This document shows positions 5,622 to 5,938 of a stretch of DNA of 5,938 nt, piece by piece. Source of the stretch: JAZKFR01 sp040386295 (lineage in GTDB: Bacteria > Pseudomonadota > Gammaproteobacteria > Burkholderiales > Rhodocyclaceae). Under the pieces are notes generated by a model, which was not told the origin of the DNA, searched no databases, and saw nothing but the letters and a program-made list of their open reading frames with translations. Position numbers and translations under genes: made by a program. Every line of letters begins with the position of its first letter. Positions within the stretch are counted from its first letter, which is position 1. Location of the stretch: the NCBI GenBank assembly GCA_040386295.1, contig JAZKFR010000085.1, positions 1-5,938 of the forward strand. Reading direction: 5' to 3'.

Positions 5622-5628
5622 CACATAG

Positions 5629-5633
5629 CTCCT
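5629..5633 (-). promoter_or_regulatory. aceB: Ribosome binding site deciding the aceB start
   Basis: AGGAG (5633-5629) is 7 nt from ATG 5621, 4 nt from the in-frame GTG 5624 and 2 nt from an out-of-frame ATG 5626 that is followed at once by TGA. Spacing favours ATG 5621. The three overlapping starts lie within ATGTGATG. Confidence 0.75.
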
Positions 5634-5731
5634 ATCAGGGTTAAATCAGAACAGTAAAAAAAGACCTCTGCACAACCGTAGCACGCCGCAAAGACAGGCC
5701 TGGAGAGCCGCTTTTGCCCACCAACGCCAAT

Positions 5732-5938
5732 TTAATAATGCCCCCGCTTGCCGATCCAAGCAAAAAGAAATAAGCGAGCCAGTAAGCCTCCCACTTGAGA
5801 CAGAGATGTCCTAGCCAGCCCCCCTCCACCCAAGGCTTGCCTTCCCCTCTCACACTCGTGGGAGAGGGTGCCCCGGCAGGGGCGGGAAAAACGCCACAAC
5901 AGAGCGCACCAAACCGCAGCCAAAATCAGCCACAGCAC
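5732..5938 (-). CDS. Open frame entering from the right edge, doubtful C-terminal fragment
   Basis: The minus-strand frame is open from the right edge to TAA 5734-5732. The first part is strongly hydrophobic (LWLILAAVWCALLW), like a membrane segment. It then reads straight through REP-like element R4 (RGTLSHECERGR) and ends with a second hydrophobic stretch (LLARLFLFAWIGKRGHY). It could be the tail of a small membrane protein extended or interrupted by the repeat, or simply non-coding sequence. The first visible codon is GTG at the extreme edge, so its true start cannot be judged. Confidence 0.3.
   Translation of the reverse strand: MLWLILAAVWCALLWRFSRPCRGTLSHECERGRQALGGGGLARTSLSQVGGLLARLFLFAWIGKRGHY
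5845..5887 (-). repeat. REP-like element R4
   Basis: It has the same orientation as R3: CCCTCTCACAC, TC, GTGGGAGAGGG (11-bp stem with one mismatch), then TGCCCC, GGCA, GGGGCGGGA. Like R3 it is preceded by GCCTTCCCCT. It lacks the AAAGAGCTC flank of R1-R3, continuing AAAAACG instead, so the right end of the element is diverged or truncated. Confidence 0.8.

Larger units (their letters stand above)
5622..5938. other. Region upstream of aceB
   Basis: It contains the aceB ribosome site, one REP-like hairpin (5845-5887) and the end of an open frame entering from the right. The aceB promoter should lie here, but I could not pick a convincing -35/-10 pair. The GGAACT element of the other two genes is absent. 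AAGACCTCTGCACAACC (5661-5677) resembles termini of some IS5-group elements from memory, but no partner end or transposase is present. Confidence 0.6.

Overview
The window most likely comes from a betaproteobacterium close to the Burkholderiaceae. The only confidently nameable gene, malate synthase A, resembles the Burkholderia-type enzyme throughout, as far as I can recall it. A roughly half-G+C composition, long untranslated gaps with REP-like hairpins, and a large ankyrin-repeat gene beside an orphan gene would fit a host-associated or endosymbiotic member of that group, such as the fungal endobacteria related to Mycoavidus or Glomeribacter. That placement is inference; no rRNA or housekeeping marker is present to settle it.

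Every gene I accept is on the minus strand. Read in transcription order, from right to left, the layout is as follows. (1) 5622-5938 is an upstream region with one REP-like hairpin and an open frame entering from the right edge. (2) 4008-5621 is malate synthase A (aceB). (3) 3544-4007 is a non-coding stretch with three REP-like hairpins and a direct repeat. (4) 3400-3543 is a promoter module driving (5) 2048-3376, a 442-residue orphan protein. (6) 1709-2047 is a non-coding stretch with a 24-bp perfect palindrome and a possible remnant of a decayed gene. (7) 1565-1708 is a second copy of the promoter module, driving (8) 1-1548, an ankyrin-repeat protein that runs off the left edge after 516 codons.

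The main observation is that the orphan gene and the ankyrin gene have unrelated coding sequences but share a related upstream region of about 140 bp. It includes a perfectly conserved GGAACT at identical 15-nt spacing from a CCACTAA or CTACTAA element. This resembles a promoter for an ECF-type sigma factor and is close to the hrp box recognised by HrpL-type sigma factors that control type III secretion effectors. Together with the ankyrin repeats, this makes the two genes candidates for a co-regulated pair of host-interaction proteins. The metabolic gene aceB lacks this element and appears to be an independent transcription unit. No mobile-element transposase, CRISPR array, tRNA or rRNA was seen.
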